From Bacteroidaceae bacterium HV4-6-C5C (GTDB lineage: Bacteria; Bacteroidota; Bacteroidia; Bacteroidales; Bacteroidaceae): a DNA stretch of 64,000 nucleotides. The stretch covers positions 1 through 64,000 of the forward strand of contig VOIU01000019.1 of NCBI GenBank assembly GCA_007896885.1, in the 5' to 3' direction. The notes below the pieces were generated by a model, which worked only from the letters and a program-made list of their open reading frames with translations, made no database searches and had not been told where the DNA came from. Below, piece by piece: positions 60,415 to 64,000 of this stretch; the first letter of the stretch is position 1; every line of letters begins with the position of its first letter. Both the position numbers and the translations under genes were made by a program.

Positions 60415-61644
60415 ATGTATATCAGACTCAAACACTTTCTGTTTTCATCCGTACTTTTACTGTTAATTGCGGCATGTAACGGTCATGATGATCCTGTACC
60501 TACTCCTTCTGGGGCTAGTCGTACTGTTTTGGTGTATGTGGTGGCGGACAACAGTTTGTCTAGTTTTGCATCTGATGATATCAATGAAATGATGGCGGGA
60601 ATGAAGCAGGTTGATGAATCTTTATGCAATCTGCTGGTATATGTTGATGATAAATCTACTCCTGTATTATATCGCCTGACTAAAGATAATAAAGGCGTAG
60701 TGACTAAGCAAGTTGTAAAGTCCTATAGCGAACAGGATTCCACAGATCCTATGGTGATGAAAGAGGTAGTCAATCAATCTTTTGGAAAATACCCGGCCGA
60801 TAGTTACGGATTGGTTTATTGGTCGCATGGTGAAGGCTGGCTACCTATTTCGCAAACAAGAAGTGCTGTTTCTACAAGATGGGTCGGGCAGGATACAGAT
60901 GATGGACATGGGGGAACTCATTATATGAATATCTCTGAACTTGCTTCAGTTTTGAGAGTTACTCCTCATCTTGATTTTCTACTTTTTGATGCATGTTTTA
61001 TGTTTTCTGTTGAAGTGGCCTACGAACTACGAGATTATGCTAACTATTTGATTGCCTCTCCTACTGAAATTCCAGGTCCCGGAGCATCTTATGATTATCT
61101 TGTACCAGCGATGTTGTCTACTGAAAAGGCTGGTGATGATGGAGCAAAATCTATTGCTTCCGCTTATTATGACCCTTATGCATCTACCTACAATTCTTCT
61201 GTGAATAATACTAATAATAATTGGACTTCCGGAGTATCTGTCGGTGTCGTCAAAACTTCCGAACTGGAAAATTTGGCGAACGCTACCAAAAATATATTAC
61301 CGTCTTCTGTAGATAATGCAGCTTTAGCTGCATCAATTTTTAACTACGATAAGCGTTCATCTTCATCTTACTCATTTGTCGGATACTATGATTTGTTGGG
61401 TTTAGCGAAGCAAATTACAAGCAGTGGGGCTTTTACTACATGGAAATTTGCTTTTGATAAGGCGGTTATTTATTGGAAAACTACGCCAACAAACTATTCT
61501 CAGTTTATTGGTGGTAATTTTTCGATGGAAGAGACTTCTGGTTTGTCACATTATATTCCTTTGATAGCCAATTCAAAAGCAGCCGTTGCTTATCGAACTT
61601 GTGCATGGTATACTGCTGCAGGTTGGGACAAAATAGGCTGGTAG
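60415..61644 (+). CDS. Clostripain-like (C11) cysteine protease lipoprotein
   Basis: 409 residues with lipoprotein signal; the lipid Cys at residue 21 in LLLIAACNGHDDPVP. C11 catalytic H138 (VYWSHGEGW) and C194 (LLFDACFM) are present. Bacteroides C11 proteases are calcium- and Arg/Lys-specific enzymes often autoprocessed; here no obvious internal activation site can be assigned. The Asp-rich stretch after the lipid Cys may favour surface display. Next to a sensor kinase, but the relation is unproved. Confidence 0.87.
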   Translation: MYIRLKHFLFSSVLLLLIAACNGHDDPVPTPSGASRTVLVYVVADNSLSSFASDDINEMMAGMKQVDESLCNLLVYVDDKSTPVLYRLTKDNKGVVTKQVVKSYSEQDSTDPMVMKEVVNQSFGKYPADSYGLVYWSHGEGWLPISQTRSAVSTRWVGQDTDDGHGGTHYMNISELASVLRVTPHLDFLLFDACFMFSVEVAYELRDYANYLIASPTEIPGPGASYDYLVPAMLSTEKAGDDGAKSIASAYYDPYASTYNSSVNNTNNNWTSGVSVGVVKTSELENLANATKNILPSSVDNAALAASIFNYDKRSSSSYSFVGYYDLLGLAKQITSSGAFTTWKFAFDKAVIYWKTTPTNYSQFIGGNFSMEETSGLSHYIPLIANSKAAVAYRTCAWYTAAGWDKIGW

Positions 61645-61724
61645 TTTATTATTGTGACATGCTACAATGAATAGCTTTGAAGTTGCTATATTTTTGATAA
61701 TAATATTAGTATAAAAATACAATT

Positions 61725-61759
61725 TTTGTTTTAAAAATACCGTCTTTATTGTATATTTG
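61725..61759 (+). promoter_or_regulatory. Promoter of the sensor kinase gene
   Basis: TATATTTG at 61752-61759 with TTTG at 61725-61728 23 bases upstream. ATG follows 24 bases after the -7. Confidence 0.55.
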
Positions 61760-61783
61760 CCTAACTAATGCAATAATAATGGG

Positions 61784-63706
61784 ATGAAGCCATATAGAAG
61801 AACATTCTGGACTTTTCTGCTCACTTTCATATCTCATACGCTTGTTGTTTTGCCGGTGTATGCTATTGAAGGGGCCCACCCCATTGTCATTATAAGTTCT
61901 TATAACCCTGATTCTCGTCAAACATCTGTCAATATTTCAGATTTTATGGAAGAATTTCGCTCTTTAGGGGGCGATATTCCTATTTCTATGGAAAATATGA
62001 ATTGCCAAAGCTTTTCAGAGTCTCCTTTATGGAAAGGCAGAATGAAACAACTCCTTTTAAAATATCAAGGCGAAAATTCTCCTTCATTGCTTGTACTCAT
62101 TGGTCAGGAAGCTTGGGCTTCATATCTTTCACAAGAAAAATCAATGACTGGAGATACTCCGGTACTGATCGCATTGGCTAGTCGTAACGCAATTATATTG
62201 CCCAAGGATTCGAATAACCTAAAGAAACTAATGCCTAAGTCTATAGATCTATTTGAAGACTTTCCTCATTCCCATGTACATGCAGGATTTGTATATGAGT
62301 ATAATGTAGAGGCTAACATTAATTTAATTAAGAGACTATATCCTTTTACACGCAATATTGCTTTTATTTCGGACAATACGTATGGCGGTGTTTCACTCCA
62401 AGCTCATGTCGTGAAAGAAATGAAGAAATTTCCGGAACTTCGCCTTATTTTGTTAGATGGAAGAACAAATACTATTTATTCCATAAGTGATAAACTCCAT
62501 TCTTTACCTCCAAATACTGCAATTCTTTTGGGTACATGGCGGGTCGATATGCGAGAAGGGTATTTTATGCGAAATGCCACCTATACAATGATGGATGCCG
62601 CTCCGCATATACCGGCTTTTTCGATTAGTTCGATAGGTATAGGCTATTGGGCTATTGGAGGGTATGTACCAGCTTATCGCCCGTTGGGAGCCGATATGGC
62701 TAGACAAGCTATACACATTTTAGCAAACAAGAATAAGATAAATCACAATGTGGAAATCATTTCCAACAAACTTCTAATTGATGCGGAGAAAGTAAAAAAG
62801 CTAAATTTAAACCTTTCTTCCATTCACGAATCTATTGAGTGGGTCAATGAATCTCCTTCATTTTATAGTCAATACAAATATTGGATATGGGGGGTAGGAG
62901 CTTTCTTATGCTTCTTGTCCGGAGGTTTTTTTATTAGTCTTTACTTTTATGTTCGTACAAAAAGACTAAAAGATGAATTGATCGTTTCAGGTAGGGAGTT
63001 ACGTGATGCAAAAGACAATGCGGAAGAGTCCAGTCGGTTAAAAAGTGCATTCCTTGCTAATATGAGTCATGAAATCCGCACTCCCCTCAATGCAATTGTT
63101 GGCTTTTCCGATGTTTTGGTATCAGGTGATTATACCGAGAAAGAAGGATTGTCTTATGCCAGTATAATTCGTACAAATTCTAATTTACTACTTCGGTTAA
63201 TAGACGATATACTCGATTTATCTCGTTTGGAAGCTAATCGTATTGCGTTTACTCCGGAAAGGTGCAATATAGTTCCGATATGTGAAGGATTGATTTATTC
63301 AGCCAACCAGATTTATACTTCATCCGAGAATCACTTTATTTTTCAATGTAAAGAGAAAAATGTTGAGATGATTGTTGATGTCCAACGATTTCAACAGGTG
63401 CTAAGTAATCTTGTATCCAATGCGGATAAATTTACTCAGGAAGGGGTAATTATATTGAAACTTGATTTGGATTTAGTACAAAAAATGGTGATCTTTTCGT
63501 TGACGGATACAGGTTGTGGAATACCCATGGATAAGCGTAAAAAAGTATTTGAACGTTTCTCAAAATTAAATGAATATATTCAAGGTACGGGATTAGGATT
63601 GGCCATTTGTAAAGTAATTGTTGAAAAATGGGGCGGAAAGATTTGGATTGATCCCGATTATTGCGAGGGTTCACGTTTTATCTTTACTCATCCGCTTGAG
63701 TTATAA
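61784..63706 (+). CDS. Sensor histidine kinase with periplasmic binding-protein-like sensor
   Basis: 640 residues. TM1 about 9-28, then an extracytoplasmic domain (about 35-350) that looks like an ABC substrate-binding protein (HPIVIISSYNPDSRQTSVNI, LLVLIGQEAWASYLSQ). TM2 at about 362-388 (YWIWGVGAFLCFLSGGFFIS). HisKA phospho-acceptor H429 in NMSHEIRTPLNAI; HATPase N, G1 and G2 boxes in NLVSNADKFTQEG, DTGCGIPMDKR and GTGLGLAICK. No receiver or output domain and no adjacent response regulator, so the partner is elsewhere. Confidence 0.93.
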   Translation: MKPYRRTFWTFLLTFISHTLVVLPVYAIEGAHPIVIISSYNPDSRQTSVNISDFMEEFRSLGGDIPISMENMNCQSFSESPLWKGRMKQLLLKYQGENSPSLLVLIGQEAWASYLSQEKSMTGDTPVLIALASRNAIILPKDSNNLKKLMPKSIDLFEDFPHSHVHAGFVYEYNVEANINLIKRLYPFTRNIAFISDNTYGGVSLQAHVVKEMKKFPELRLILLDGRTNTIYSISDKLHSLPPNTAILLGTWRVDMREGYFMRNATYTMMDAAPHIPAFSISSIGIGYWAIGGYVPAYRPLGADMARQAIHILANKNKINHNVEIISNKLLIDAEKVKKLNLNLSSIHESIEWVNESPSFYSQYKYWIWGVGAFLCFLSGGFFISLYFYVRTKRLKDELIVSGRELRDAKDNAEESSRLKSAFLANMSHEIRTPLNAIVGFSDVLVSGDYTEKEGLSYASIIRTNSNLLLRLIDDILDLSRLEANRIAFTPERCNIVPICEGLIYSANQIYTSSENHFIFQCKEKNVEMIVDVQRFQQVLSNLVSNADKFTQEGVIILKLDLDLVQKMVIFSLTDTGCGIPMDKRKKVFERFSKLNEYIQGTGLGLAICKVIVEKWGGKIWIDPDYCEGSRFIFTHPLEL

Positions 63707-63721
63707 TAAAACGTATTCTAT

Positions 63722-64000
63722 ATGGACAGAAAAAATGTTATTAGATTATCGCTATTTGCTTTAATGTGCGTCACTCATTTATTTGCTCAGGAGAAAGTGG
63801 TTAAGTTGAAAATTGTGCAGACAAGTGATATACATGGTCATTACTACCCCTGTGATTTTGTTACCGGACGCGATATGGGAGGAGGTTTATCTCGAATATC
63901 TTCTTTTACAAGCAAGTTACGTCAAGAATATGGCGACAAATTTTTATTTCTTGAAAACGGTGATATATTGCAAGGGCAGCCAACTTCTTATTATTACAAT
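63722..64000 (+). CDS. 5'-nucleotidase / metallophosphatase, 5' part
   Basis: The start (ATG at 63722) and about the first 93 residues lie here; the rest is cut by the window. Signal MDRKNVIRLSLFALMCVTHL with cleavage near FAQ. First two metal motifs of the calcineurin-like phosphoesterase fold are visible: VQTSDIHGHYYP (D and H) and FLENGDILQGQP (N, D). Together they match the bifunctional UshA/CpdB-type nucleotidases that release phosphate and nucleosides from periplasmic nucleotides. Confidence 0.88.
   Translation, partial: MDRKNVIRLSLFALMCVTHLFAQEKVVKLKIVQTSDIHGHYYPCDFVTGRDMGGGLSRISSFTSKLRQEYGDKFLFLENGDILQGQPTSYYYN

Overview
The window is chromosomal DNA from a member of the Bacteroidales, most likely Bacteroides. 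Four things point there. Several promoters match the Bacteroidetes consensus (TTTG at -33 and TAnnTTTG at -7). The primary sigma factor is the short 286-residue RpoD. There are many Bacteroides-type lipoproteins and family-restricted proteins (DUF3873, DUF4348, DUF3127, DUF4494, PcfJ/PcfK-like). The hisH-hisA-hisF-hisIE arrangement also fits. The species cannot be set from the sequence alone.

Bases 1-8218 look like one end of an integrative and conjugative-type element. From right to left they hold a tyrosine integrase, an ORF6N/RhuM-like pair, a lipoprotein, a small membrane protein, a 330-residue element protein, PcfK-like and PcfJ-like proteins, two small conserved proteins, and the 5' part of an IS256-family transposase that runs off the left edge. 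All are on the minus strand. The integrase lies beside the 3' end of a tRNA-Asp gene, the usual geometry for integration into a tRNA. Repeats of a GGGGGTACAGTTTAGGTTAG motif lie between them.

Bases 8300-36760 are core housekeeping DNA. They include purU; late histidine biosynthesis (hisH, hisA, hisF, hisIE); ftsE; lysC and lysA; ferritin; the threonine-degradation pair kbl/tdh transcribed divergently; murB; and a replication/repair and coenzyme A run (dnaN, a DnaQ-like exonuclease, coaBC, recN, rlmB). These are followed by a TPR protein with a dead trypsin-like domain, ridA, folC, phoH, a dihydroorotate-dehydrogenase-like protein and a YggS-type PLP protein.

Bases 36900-50750 hold tpx, dedA, a large TPR protein, glnS, and a divergent phosphate locus (pstS facing pstCAB-phoU). 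PstC contains an embedded PstS-like segment, and the shared promoter region has Pho-box-like repeats. A 1 kb gene-poor gap follows with a probable small RNA and a precise 22-bp tandem repeat. Then come ribE, two nitroreductases (one exported) and an exported Gfo/Idh/MocA oxidoreductase.

Bases 51000-64000 hold a YihY-type membrane protein, RNase P RNA, and an envelope/muropeptide group (NlpC/P60 endopeptidase, dipeptide epimerase, transglutaminase-like lipoprotein, HtrA protease). After these come rpoD, a small exported protein, a clostripain-like lipoprotein protease, a sensor histidine kinase without a receiver domain, and the start of a 5'-nucleotidase-type phosphoesterase cut by the right edge.

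No complete new defence or catalytic system stands out. The most unusual signals are the PstS-like domain inside PstC, the SSB-like acidic tip on the DUF3127 protein beside dnaN, three degenerate tandem-repeat arrays in intergenic DNA (two with an exact 22-bp period), the orphan promoter-terminator pair suggesting a small RNA, and a small GDTK/GWIFPKS domain in the mobile-element protein.
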